Assembly (NCBI RefSeq): GCF_009766005.1
Contig: NZ_LMUK01000060.1
Location: forward strand, 2,409-66,408
Source of the DNA: Bradyrhizobium sp. S69
GTDB taxonomy: Bacteria; Pseudomonadota; Alphaproteobacteria; Rhizobiales; Xanthobacteraceae
Length of the DNA stretch: 64,000 nt
Reading direction: 5' to 3'
The position numbers and the translations under genes are program-made. A model generated the notes under the pieces. That model made no database searches. It saw nothing but the letters and a program-made list of their open reading frames with translations, and had not been told where the DNA came from. Below, piece after piece: positions 18,223 through 26,448 of the stretch. Every line of letters begins with the position of its first letter. Position 1 is the first letter of the stretch.

Positions 18223-20721
18223 TTAGCTCGCATGTGCTGAATTGGCGCGCGCCGCGGGAGCGAGCGGTTCCATCTGCGTCGGCTGGATCGACGGTGCGGC
18301 CGCGACGGCGGCAATGCCATCATGAGCTTGCGATCCCGAAGACATCTCGACGCGGGCCGCCCGGCGGCCGATCGCGACCATCACGCCGCACACCGAATAG
18401 AAACCCACACCGAGGGCGTAGGTGTGGGCGATGCCGAACTCGATCGACAAGGCCATGCCCAGCACCGAGGCAAACATCGAGGTGATGCCGTTGGCGCTCC
18501 AGAAGAACGGCAACAACTCCGAATGACGGCGCCAGATGCTCAAGCCCAACGGGAACATCATGCCCATGCAGAACGCCGGCGGCGCCAGCAGCAGCACCGA
18601 CAATAGGATGCGCATCTCGGTCGCTTCCGACCGCGCCCAAATGGTGAGCGAGGGGGTCAGGAACCCGGCCACCGCCAGCGTCGTCAGCAGGGCCGCGACC
18701 CTGGCGATGACGGCGCCCGGCCGCGGCAGATGCGCGCCCACCGTGGTGCTTCCGATGCCGCCGAACAGCAGGATGGTGAACAGCACCACACTCAGCCCGT
18801 AGACCGGATGGCCGAGAAACACCATCAGCCGCTGCATCTGCGAGATCTCGATCAGCATGAAACCCATCCCGATCGCGCAGAAATACGTCACCGGCGGCGT
18901 CAGCACCGACAGCGGCGTCCGCCTCGCGAGCCGGATGAAGGGAACGACGATGTAATAAAGACAGGCAAGGAGTGCGGTCACGATCAGCGCCAGCGTCATG
19001 CTGATCGCCGCGTTGTTGTTGTACGACAGCGTCGACAGCGGCTTGCCGAAGAAATCCGTAAACCGCGAAGTATAGAAGAAGAACGGATTGTCGTCGGTCG
19101 AGGGGCTGACATTTTGCGGCAGCGAAGCGAAGAATGCCGCGTCGGCCTTGCCGGCCATCATCGTCGAGGTGACGCTGTCGAAACTGACGTCGGGGCCCAG
19201 CAATATCTTGAAATCCTGGGCCTGAAGCCGCGCCCGCGCACCTTGCCATTGCGCCGGCGTGAAACCGTCAGGGCGGGTAATCACGGTGACGATACCGCCG
19301 ACATTCAGCGCGATGACATGGTTGACGAGATCGGCTGCGGCCACGCCCTGCCACTGCAGCGCTTCGGCTGCGATCGCGACCAGGCGATAGAATTCGCCGC
19401 GGTGAGCGTCCGGCTCGTACCAGCGCGATACCGACAACATTCCGCCCGGCTTCAGCGCCCGGTAGAAGTCGTTCCATGCCTCGATTGTGTAGAGCCGGTT
19501 TTCCGTCAGCGTCAATCCGCCGGCGGCGGTCGCAGCCCAGGTGTCGATCAGCGAGATCTGAACCAGGTCATATCGGTCGGACGAATGGTTGATGTAGCTG
19601 CGGGCTTCGGCATTGACCAGCGACACGCCGGGCCGGCGATCGAGATGACCTGAGAAATCGGCGAATTTGTCGGTCAGGACCTCGAAGATCGCGGGGTTGA
19701 TCTCGATGCCGTGGATGTGCTTGGCGCCGAAATAGAGCGCGGACAGCACGTCGCGTCCGCCGCCGACGCCGACCACGGCGACGTCTTCCGGCGGCTGCAC
19801 CAGATAGGCGGAATTGATAACGTCGTCCCTGAGATAAGAAAGCTTGCCGACATCGCCATCGTTGCGGGTGATGACGGTTGCCGCGTCTGCGTCGATGTCG
19901 AGATGGTCCTGGTCGATCTTCATCTCGGGGATATGCGAAAAACCCCAACCGAACGGCGCGCTCACGCCGTACGCGGTCACCCTTACCCGCGAATAGGTAT
20001 TCCAGCGTTCGAACAGCGTTCCCAGTTGCTCCGAGCCCTTGGCCCAGAACACGCCGAGATGGCCTTTACCCGATACGTCGAGTCCGGTGTGTACGACGGT
20101 CGCCGCCAAAAACGTCAGCGCGACCGTCCCGCTCAGACGCAGGCTGCGGACCTCGCCGCTGCCGCGCACCACCGCAAAACCGGCGCCGGCCGCGAGGGCG
20201 CCGATTCCGAACGTGGCGCTGACGGGATCGACCACCAGCAAGACGAAGATCACGGCGAGGCAGCCGATGGCTGCGCCGGCGAGATCGGCCGCGTAGAGCC
20301 AGCCGCCGCCATAAGGCAAACGGGTGAGCAGCAACGTGATGCACACGCCGCTTTCGGTGAACGGGCCGACAAAGGCGATAGTCGTGATCGCGAGCGCCAC
20401 CAGCACGTAATCCGATGGGATCACCAGCGGGACGCACAGGAAGGCGATCATGGCGCCGACGCCTGTGATCGCGAACCACGACGCGTGGCGGGCGAATTCC
20501 GCTCCCACCCGCTCCGGCGCATAACGCTCAGGTTTGTTGTAGACCTCCATCGCGCCGCGCGTCATGCCGAGCATGGCCAGCGAAATCGCGGCGAAGGCGA
20601 AATGGTAATACAGCATCACGCTGAAAAAGCGCGTGATCAGGATCTGATAGGACAAAGTGGCCGACGCCAACACGAAAATCGCCAGATAATGGCGGCCGGT
20701 AATTCTGGGGAATGCCTGCAA
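18223..20721 (-). CDS. Membrane protein with spermidine synthase-like domain (fused MFS/spermidine synthase type)
   Basis: The 832-residue protein combines a membrane part (about residues 10-230), a soluble class I methyltransferase/spermidine-synthase-like domain (about 280-500) and a second membrane part (about 560-800). The soluble core has VAVVGVGGGRDVLSALYFG for nucleotide/SAM binding, then GIEINP and LSVSRWYEP. Whether it makes a polyamine or methylates something is unknown; such fused proteins are common and uncharacterised in bacteria. The start is TTG with GAGG nine bases before it; an ATG alternative would remove the first membrane helix. Upstream neighbour on the same strand region is the polysaccharide deacetylase gene, 175 bp away. 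Confidence 0.82.
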   Translation of the reverse strand: MQAFPRITGRHYLAIFVLASATLSYQILITRFFSVMLYYHFAFAAISLAMLGMTRGAMEVYNKPERYAPERVGAEFARHASWFAITGVGAMIAFLCVPLVIPSDYVLVALAITTIAFVGPFTESGVCITLLLTRLPYGGGWLYAADLAGAAIGCLAVIFVLLVVDPVSATFGIGALAAGAGFAVVRGSGEVRSLRLSGTVALTFLAATVVHTGLDVSGKGHLGVFWAKGSEQLGTLFERWNTYSRVRVTAYGVSAPFGWGFSHIPEMKIDQDHLDIDADAATVITRNDGDVGKLSYLRDDVINSAYLVQPPEDVAVVGVGGGRDVLSALYFGAKHIHGIEINPAIFEVLTDKFADFSGHLDRRPGVSLVNAEARSYINHSSDRYDLVQISLIDTWAATAAGGLTLTENRLYTIEAWNDFYRALKPGGMLSVSRWYEPDAHRGEFYRLVAIAAEALQWQGVAAADLVNHVIALNVGGIVTVITRPDGFTPAQWQGARARLQAQDFKILLGPDVSFDSVTSTMMAGKADAAFFASLPQNVSPSTDDNPFFFYTSRFTDFFGKPLSTLSYNNNAAISMTLALIVTALLACLYYIVVPFIRLARRTPLSVLTPPVTYFCAIGMGFMLIEISQMQRLMVFLGHPVYGLSVVLFTILLFGGIGSTTVGAHLPRPGAVIARVAALLTTLAVAGFLTPSLTIWARSEATEMRILLSVLLLAPPAFCMGMMFPLGLSIWRRHSELLPFFWSANGITSMFASVLGMALSIEFGIAHTYALGVGFYSVCGVMVAIGRRAARVEMSSGSQAHDGIAAVAAAPSIQPTQMEPLAPAARANSAHAS

Positions 20722-20896
20722 GGTGAAGATCCTCAGGAGGCTTGAGCCATCCGTGCGACGCGGTCAGAGCCCGTGCACGTTGCAGGAAACTTCCTAACAA
20801 CGCCTTGAGGTGGGCCCGAGCGCCGAACCCGCGTCGTCGTGGTGCCGGAATCAGCGGGTAGCTCCGGCACGACTCGGTGCGATCAAGGCGTATCCC

Positions 20897-21952
20897 TTAC
20901 TGCGAAACCGTCTGCACCACGCTGGCGACGGGGCGGCCGCTGGAGACCGCGACCTTGCTGCCTTCCTTCTGCACCATGTCGTCATACTCGGCGAGCGTTT
21001 CCAGCGTGCCCTTGGGTTTCATCAGCACGATCTTGTAACCGCCGGCCTTGAGGCGACGCAGCAATTCGGGCAGCGCCTCGGCGGTGTGCTTCTGGAAATC
21101 GTGCATCAGGATGATGCCCTTGCCGAGCTTAGCGAGCCCACCCATGACGGTTTCGATTTCCTTTGCGGGGGTGTTGTTGCGCTTGTAGTCGAAGGAGTCG
21201 ATATCGCAGGAGAAGATCGCAACATTGCGCGTGCCGAGATAAGCCACCGAAGCCGGGCCGTGCTGCAGTTCGGGGAAGCGGAAGAACGGTGCGGGCGCGG
21301 TGCCCAGCGCTATCTTTACGGCGCTGATGCCCTTCTCGATTTCGTCCTTGGCTTGCTGGTCGGTCATCTTCTTGCTGTTCAGATTGGCATGCGACCAGGT
21401 GTGCGTTCCCACGGTGTGGCCGGCCGCCAGCACCTGCCGGAGGATTTCCGGATGATAGCTCGCATGCTTGCCGATCGAAAAGAACACCGCCTTGGTGCAC
21501 TGGTCCGCCAGCGCCTTGAGCACCGCGGGCGTATTGCCCGGCCACGGACCGTCATCGAAGGTCAGCACGACTTCCTTGTCGGCCAGAAAATCGAGCTGCT
21601 TGAAATGCTCGAAGCCGAAGCCGGGCCCGCCGGTGGTATCGACTTCGACGATGCGGCTGACGCCGAGCGCATCCGGATTGGCGCAAGGTGCTGCGGCCGG
21701 CTGCGCTACGACCGCCATGGCCGGGCTCGCGGCCGGTGTCGCGGGCGAGCCGGGCTTGCCGGAAATCGCCGCGGTCGTTTCGACATCGTCGGCGGATTTG
21801 GCGCTGGCTGGAAGCCGATCGGCTTGCGCGGCCTTCACGGTCGCGGGGGCGGATGACAATTCGGCGTGCGGCGAAGCGGTCCAGAACCAGACACCAGCGA
21901 TCACGGCGGCCGAAACAACGCATGCCAACAACAAGCCTAACGCATTACGCAT
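20897..21952 (-). CDS. Polysaccharide deacetylase family protein (NodB homology domain)
   Basis: The 351-residue protein has an N-terminal membrane anchor or signal (LGLLLACVVSAAVIAGVWFW), a low-complexity Ala/Ser linker to about residue 95, then the NodB domain. Catalytic motifs are VVLTFDDGPWPGNTP (the Asp-Asp pair) and GHTVGTHTWSHANL (metal-binding His-x3-His). Later come FFRFPELQHGP and the C-terminal GIILMHDFQKHT motif. Such enzymes remove acetyl groups from N-acetylglucosamine polymers such as peptidoglycan, chitin or exopolysaccharide at the cell surface. The substrate cannot be read from the sequence. It stands alone, with 269 bp of gene-free DNA upstream. Confidence 0.88.
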   Translation of the reverse strand: MRNALGLLLACVVSAAVIAGVWFWTASPHAELSSAPATVKAAQADRLPASAKSADDVETTAAISGKPGSPATPAASPAMAVVAQPAAAPCANPDALGVSRIVEVDTTGGPGFGFEHFKQLDFLADKEVVLTFDDGPWPGNTPAVLKALADQCTKAVFFSIGKHASYHPEILRQVLAAGHTVGTHTWSHANLNSKKMTDQQAKDEIEKGISAVKIALGTAPAPFFRFPELQHGPASVAYLGTRNVAIFSCDIDSFDYKRNNTPAKEIETVMGGLAKLGKGIILMHDFQKHTAEALPELLRRLKAGGYKIVLMKPKGTLETLAEYDDMVQKEGSKVAVSSGRPVASVVQTVSQ

Positions 21953-22221
21953 GATTTACTCTTTCTACACACTCAAAGTTATGACCGCGTGCCCGCTTCG
22001 CGATGTCGGCATTTGGCCGACCTCGCGAATGTCCCACGCCGCGCCCGCCTCTCGCATCCCTGTCATTAATGAGAAATAGACGTTAACGTCCTGCCAACGA
22101 CGCCCCGTTCCGCCAACTAATTTTCACCATGCGGTGGAACCCGAAACGCTCTCAAAGATACTAACAGCGTGGAGCTGCGCGAATTCGTTTCCATTCATTG
22201 AGGCGTGTGAGGACCAACCAG

Positions 22222-22449
22222 ATGGCCAGATTTCTTGTGATCGTTCCGCTTGTCCTGACCGGCTTTTGGGTCTCGGCGGCCTCGGCCCAGCAGCAGCAAC
22301 CGGGGCACGACGCCTGCGCCCGCGACGTCACCCGCCATTGCCGGGCGGTGATGAATAATGGAGACAATGCGGTGCTGGCCTGCCTGCAGCAAAACCGCGC
22401 CCGGATCAGCAAGGCCTGCAACCAGGTGCTGGTCGACCACGGGCAGTGA
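22222..22449 (+). CDS. Small exported cysteine-rich protein (GLG1-type repeat)
   Basis: From the ATG at 22222, which has TGAGGA eight bases upstream, the protein has 75 residues. A signal peptide (ARFLVIVPLVLTGFWVSAASA) is followed by about 50 mature residues. Four cysteines follow the pattern C-x7-C...C...C in ACARDVTRHCRAV, LACLQ and KACNQ, resembling one cysteine-rich repeat of the GLG1/ESL-1 type, which is found in many small Bradyrhizobium exported proteins. Function unknown; it may bind something in the periplasm through a disulfide-stabilised helical hairpin. A TTG at 22198 would extend it by eight residues. Convergent with the MFS gene. Confidence 0.7.
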   Translation: MARFLVIVPLVLTGFWVSAASAQQQQPGHDACARDVTRHCRAVMNNGDNAVLACLQQNRARISKACNQVLVDHGQ

Positions 22450-22459
22450 TTTTCGCTTT

Positions 22460-22523
22460 CGTTATTCCGGGATGCGCCGCTTGGCGTGGGCTAGGATGCG
22501 CAATTGCGCGCCTCGGAATGACG
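22460..22523. repeat. Intergenic palindromic element between convergent genes (family M)
   Basis: CGTTATTCCGGGATGCGC and GCGCCTCGGAATGACG form an imperfect hairpin in the gap between the Cys-rich gene and the MFS gene. It may act as a shared terminator. Confidence 0.5.
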
Positions 22524-22528
22524 GCAAA

Positions 22529-24217
22529 CTACGTGCTGCTCCCCGCCGCCGTTGCGACTACCGGCAGGACGTCGCCGGCGGCGCCATCGGGCGTTTCTTC
22601 CTTCCAGCGCACCGATCCGAACGGGCGTTCCAGCATGCGGCGGACCCGCACCGGGTCGGGGCCGATGTGAAAGTCGATGGCGCGCTGGTGCAGCGCGCGT
22701 TCGGATTGCGTCGCGCGGTTGCGCTGGCGCAGGAAATCGAGCCAGGTCGGGCAATGATAGCGCTCGGTCCAGAGCTCGGGATCGGCGATGTCGCGCGCGA
22801 TCGACCAGCCATAGGCGCCGTTGCGCTGGCGGCTGAGCTGCACGTCCTGCATCACATTGTGGAAGGCGCGGGCGTTGTCCTGCGCGACGCGATATTCGAT
22901 CTCGACCACCAGGGGCCCGCTGCGTCCGGTCAGCGAGAGCCGCACTTCCGGATCGGCCAGCACCTCGGCTTCGCCGTCGCGACCGCCGATCCGCGGCATT
23001 CGCAGCCACAATCCGATCAGCGGCGACAAAAACATCAGCCCGCCCGAAACCAACAGCGCGGTTTCCACGCCGGCGGCGTCGGTCAGGCGGCCCCAGCCCC
23101 AGCTTCCGATCGCGATGCCGCCGGCGATCGAGGCCTGGAACGCCGCGAGCGAGCGGCCCGCCACCCAGCGCGGCGCCGAGAGCTGGACGCCGATATTGAA
23201 CAGCGCGACCGCCAGCATCCATACCGCGCCCGCGATCACCAGCGCCGCCGCGGTCAGCACCGGCTCGCGGCTTAATCCGATGGCCGCGATCGCGACGCCC
23301 ATCGTCAGCGCGCAGGTGCGCACCGCGGCCTCGCCGGTCATCCGCTTGCGCACTTCGCCGATGTTGAGCGCACCGATCACCGCGCCCATGCCGAACGCGC
23401 CGAGCATGATGCCGTAGGCCTGTGCGCCGCCATGCAACAGGTCGCGCACCACCAGCGGCATCAGCGCCGATACCGAACCGCCGAAGATGCCGGTCACGAA
23501 GGTTCGCGCCAGCACGATACGGATCGAGGGCGAGTTGGCGATATAGCGCACGCCCGAGACCATGGCGCGGTTGAGCCGCTCGCGCGGCAGCCGCGACGGC
23601 GCGGTGACGCGGCGCCAGCGAAACAGCACGACCAGCAGCGGCAGATAGAGCACCGCATTGGCCGCGAACGCTGCGACCGCGCCCGCGGCGGCAACCACCA
23701 CGCCGCCGATCGCCGGTCCGAAACTTCGCGCGATGTTGTAGCTGATGCCGTTCAGCGCCACCGCCGAGGGCAGCGTTTCCGCCGGCACCTGCTCGCTGAC
23801 CGAGGATTGCCAGGCCGGTCCGAACAGCGCCATGCCGCTGCCGACCACGAAACACAGCGCCAGCAGGATCGGCGGCGTGACCAGGCCGAACCACGACAGC
23901 GCGGTGAGCACCGTTGCGCCGGACAGCGAGATCGATAGCGAGACCAGCGCGACGATGCGGCGGTCATGCATGTCGGCGATGGCGCCGGCCGGCATCGAGA
24001 TCAGCATCACCGGCAGCATCAAGGCGGTCTGCACCAGCGCGACCTTGTCGGCGGACGACGTCATTTGGGTCATCGCCCAGGCCGCGCCGACCGCCTGGAT
24101 CATCAGGCCGAGGTTGGACAGCAGGCTCGCCAGCCAGATCCGCCGGAATACCGAATGCCGCAGCGGTGCCGCGAGGCTGTCAGCGGCAAATTTGGAGCGC
24201 TCCGGCTGGTCCGTCAT
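22529..24217 (-). CDS. MFS transporter (EntS/MFS_3 type) with a C-terminal ABM-like domain
   Basis: The 562-residue protein has about twelve membrane helices in residues 15-420, starting LRHSVFRRIWLASLLSNLGLMIQ and containing the A-type motif IADMHDRRIV. This resembles the EntS/MFS_3 exporter family. The last 130 residues form a soluble domain (VVEIEYRVAQDNARAFHNVM ... ERPFGSVRW) that resembles antibiotic-biosynthesis-monooxygenase-like dimeric alpha/beta folds. Substrate unknown; siderophore or drug efflux is possible by family. An aldo/keto reductase gene lies divergently 297 bp upstream; that gap shows no gene. Confidence 0.85.
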   Translation of the reverse strand: MTDQPERSKFAADSLAAPLRHSVFRRIWLASLLSNLGLMIQAVGAAWAMTQMTSSADKVALVQTALMLPVMLISMPAGAIADMHDRRIVALVSLSISLSGATVLTALSWFGLVTPPILLALCFVVGSGMALFGPAWQSSVSEQVPAETLPSAVALNGISYNIARSFGPAIGGVVVAAAGAVAAFAANAVLYLPLLVVLFRWRRVTAPSRLPRERLNRAMVSGVRYIANSPSIRIVLARTFVTGIFGGSVSALMPLVVRDLLHGGAQAYGIMLGAFGMGAVIGALNIGEVRKRMTGEAAVRTCALTMGVAIAAIGLSREPVLTAAALVIAGAVWMLAVALFNIGVQLSAPRWVAGRSLAAFQASIAGGIAIGSWGWGRLTDAAGVETALLVSGGLMFLSPLIGLWLRMPRIGGRDGEAEVLADPEVRLSLTGRSGPLVVEIEYRVAQDNARAFHNVMQDVQLSRQRNGAYGWSIARDIADPELWTERYHCPTWLDFLRQRNRATQSERALHQRAIDFHIGPDPVRVRRMLERPFGSVRWKEETPDGAAGDVLPVVATAAGSST

Positions 24218-24514
24218 ATCCCGTTCCGTCTGGCCTTGCGATCGCGGGCGTCGGTGGCCCTGTGATTCCCTCCTGGATTGATGCCCGCGAAACTCCTTCG
24301 CTGTCCAGTGCCGAGGTAGCCACCAACGGCCGCAAGGCCCTGATAACCCACTGAAAGATCACGGAAGATCATCCGGCCGCGGCGGCGGTCGCCTGAGCAT
24401 TGATGAATTACAGATATGACTTCATGCGGTTTGTTGCGGCTAATCGATCGGTGGGGAGCGCCTATTTTCTAAGACATCAGGACGGCCGGCGGCCGGCCAA
24501 TCGGAGGACAGACC

Positions 24515-25504
24515 ATGAAAAAGCGCGTGCTTGGAAAGAGCAATCTGGAAGTTTCGGCGATCGGCTTCGGCTGCATGGGCCTGAATTTCAGCTATGGCCA
24601 TTCGCTGGGCAAGGCGGAGAGCGTCACGCTAATCCGCCAGGCGGTCGAGCGCGGCGAGAATTTCTTCGACACCGCCGAGGTCTATGGTCCCTACACCAAC
24701 GAGGAGATCGTCGGCGAAGCGCTGAAGCCGGTGCGCGAGCAGGTGGTGATCGCGACCAAGTTCGGCTTCAACATCGAGAACGGCAAGATGGCCGGCATGA
24801 ACAGCCGCCCCGCGCAGATCCGCGCGGTCGCGGAGGCCTCGCTGAAACGGCTGGGCATCGAGGTGATCGACCTGTTCTACCAGCACCGCGTCGACCCCAA
24901 TGTGCCGATCGAGGACGTGGCGGGCGCCGTCAAAGAGCTGATCGCCGAGGGCAAGGTCAGGCATTTCGGTTTGTCTGAGCCGGCTGCTGCGACCGTGCGG
25001 CGCGCGCATGCGGTGCAACCGGTGACCGCGCTGCAGAACGAATATTCGCTGTGGACGCGCGGCCCGGAGAGCAACGGCATCTTCGAGGCCTGTGAGGAAC
25101 TCGGAATCGGCCTCGTCGCTTACAGCCCACTCGGCAAGGGCTTTCTGACCGGTGCGATGAGCGCCGACACGAAACTCGGCGAGAATGATTTCCGTAAGCT
25201 GCTGCCGCGCTTCACGCCGGAAGCGATGGAAAAGAACCAGGCGTTGATCGATCTGTTGAAGCGCATCGCCGGCGACAGGAAAGTCACGCCGGCGCAGATC
25301 GCTCTGGCCTGGATCCTGGCGCAGAAGCCCTGGATCGTGCCGATCCCCGGCACCACCAGGCTTGCCCGCTTCGAGGAGAACATCGCGGCCGCCGATCTCG
25401 AGCTGACCACCGGCGATCTCGGCGCGATCAAGCGCGCGCTCTCGGACATCGCCGTCGAGGGCGAGCGATACCCCGCGCACCTGATGGCGACCATCGGCCG
25501 CTGA
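24515..25504 (+). CDS. Aldo/keto reductase
   Basis: The 329-residue TIM-barrel NADPH-dependent oxidoreductase shows the catalytic tetrad Asp52 and Tyr57 (FFDTAEVYGPY), Lys82 (ATKFG) and His124 (FYQHRVDP). The C-terminal cofactor part has IPGTTRLARFEENI. By these motifs it belongs with the AKR family members similar to YakC/AKR13 that reduce aldehydes and ketones. A strong GGAGGA site precedes the ATG. A GC-rich palindrome (GGCCGGCGGCCGGCC) lies just before it in the leader. It is followed by a palindromic repeat that separates it from the convergent tetR gene. Confidence 0.92.
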   Translation: MKKRVLGKSNLEVSAIGFGCMGLNFSYGHSLGKAESVTLIRQAVERGENFFDTAEVYGPYTNEEIVGEALKPVREQVVIATKFGFNIENGKMAGMNSRPAQIRAVAEASLKRLGIEVIDLFYQHRVDPNVPIEDVAGAVKELIAEGKVRHFGLSEPAAATVRRAHAVQPVTALQNEYSLWTRGPESNGIFEACEELGIGLVAYSPLGKGFLTGAMSADTKLGENDFRKLLPRFTPEAMEKNQALIDLLKRIAGDRKVTPAQIALAWILAQKPWIVPIPGTTRLARFEENIAAADLELTTGDLGAIKRALSDIAVEGERYPAHLMATIGR

Positions 25505-25567
25505 TCGGAAATAGGCGAGAGCCCGGTTCTGCTCCCTCGCCCCGCTCTTGCGGGGACACACCGGAAC

Positions 25568-25672
25568 CGTCATCCTGAGGTGCGCGCTCTTGCGCGCCTC
25601 GAAGGATGCTGTTCAGCATCGTGCATGCGGCCATCCTTCGAGGCTCGCAAGGGCTCGCACCTCAGGATGACG
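25568..25672. repeat. Intergenic palindromic repeat, family B copy 2
   Basis: CGTCATCCTGAGGTGCGCGC and its near-complement GCTCGCACCTCAGGATGACG flank CTCGAAGGATG and CATCCTTCGAG. It lies in the convergent gap between the aldo/keto reductase and tetR genes; the rest of that gap shows nothing. Confidence 0.75.
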
Positions 25673-25754
25673 TCCGAATTAGCTTCACAGACTCTCTTGC
25701 CGGTTCAACCGTCCCGAGCATGCAGAAGATGAGTGAGCGCAGTGCCCGAATCGC

Positions 25755-26393
25755 TCACGCGTAAGGCGTGCCGGCCATCGTCGCTTTCAGGCCGATGGTC
25801 CCTTTATCGACGGTAGCGAGAAAGGCAGTTTTCGCTTGTTCTGCATCTTTCGTCTGCCGAAATATCCGATGCGCCTGGAGGAAGGCCACGGTCCAGATCG
25901 CCAGCAGCAGACCGGCCGCCAGATGGGCGTCGGGATCTGTGGGGTCTCGCCCGACGCATTCGGATAACGCGACCGCGACGACCTCGGCGAGTTCGTCACG
26001 GATCGCCCGGGCCCGCGCTTTGAGGGTTTCGCTGGCCTCGATGGTCTCGATGAAGCCTTGGCCCTGCGGGTTAAAACTGAAGAGGGGGCTGCGCTCGGCA
26101 ATCAGCCGATGCGCGAGCAGACGGTAGGCCTCGGTCGGCGGGAAACGGAGATCGCGCTTGCGCAAGGCTTCGCGCAGGATCTCGCGGCCTTCTTCGTCAC
26201 GATCGAAGAACATGTCCTCCTTGCGGGGGAAGTGGTTGAACACCGTCATCCGCCCGACGTCGGCGGCCTCCGCGATCTCGTCCACCGTCACGCGATCGAA
26301 GCCCCGCTCCATGAACAGCTGCGTGGCGGCGTCGGAGATGCCCTGTCGCGTGGCGAGGCGCTTACGGGATCGGCGGTCGGATGGAATTGACAT
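25755..26393 (-). CDS. TetR family transcriptional regulator
   Basis: The 212-residue protein has an N-terminal TetR helix-turn-helix (about 12-60): RQGISDAATQLFMERGFDRVTVDEIAEAADVGRMTVFNHFPRKED, condensed here to its key parts TQLFMERGFDRVTV and VGRMTVFNHF. The C-terminal ligand-binding domain is helical and of unknown specificity. It is divergent from the FAD monooxygenase gene with only 55 bp between starts, and a perfect 21-bp palindrome lies in that gap. I infer that it represses itself and the monooxygenase and is released by the monooxygenase substrate or a related compound. Confidence 0.9.
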   Translation of the reverse strand: MSIPSDRRSRKRLATRQGISDAATQLFMERGFDRVTVDEIAEAADVGRMTVFNHFPRKEDMFFDRDEEGREILREALRKRDLRFPPTEAYRLLAHRLIAERSPLFSFNPQGQGFIETIEASETLKARARAIRDELAEVVAVALSECVGRDPTDPDAHLAAGLLLAIWTVAFLQAHRIFRQTKDAEQAKTAFLATVDKGTIGLKATMAGTPYA

Positions 26394-26415
26394 GAGACGG
26401 CTTATACCATATCTA
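26387..26415 (+). promoter_or_regulatory. Predicted sigma70-type promoter of the FAD monooxygenase gene
   Basis: TTGACA (26387-26392) and TATCTA (26410-26415) are spaced by 17 bp. The predicted transcription start would fall inside the palindrome that begins at 26416. The -35 box overlaps the start codon of the divergent tetR gene. This is inferred from consensus only. Confidence 0.45.
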
Positions 26416-26436
26416 AATATGTACTAAGTACATATT
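26416..26436. promoter_or_regulatory. Perfect 21-bp palindrome, probable TetR operator
   Basis: Arms AATATGTACT and its exact reverse complement flank a single central A. It lies 22 bp from the tetR start codon and 12 bp from the monooxygenase start codon, and is strikingly AT-rich for this genome. The position is ideal for blocking both genes. Confidence 0.8.
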
Positions 26437-26448
26437 AGGATTTAATCC

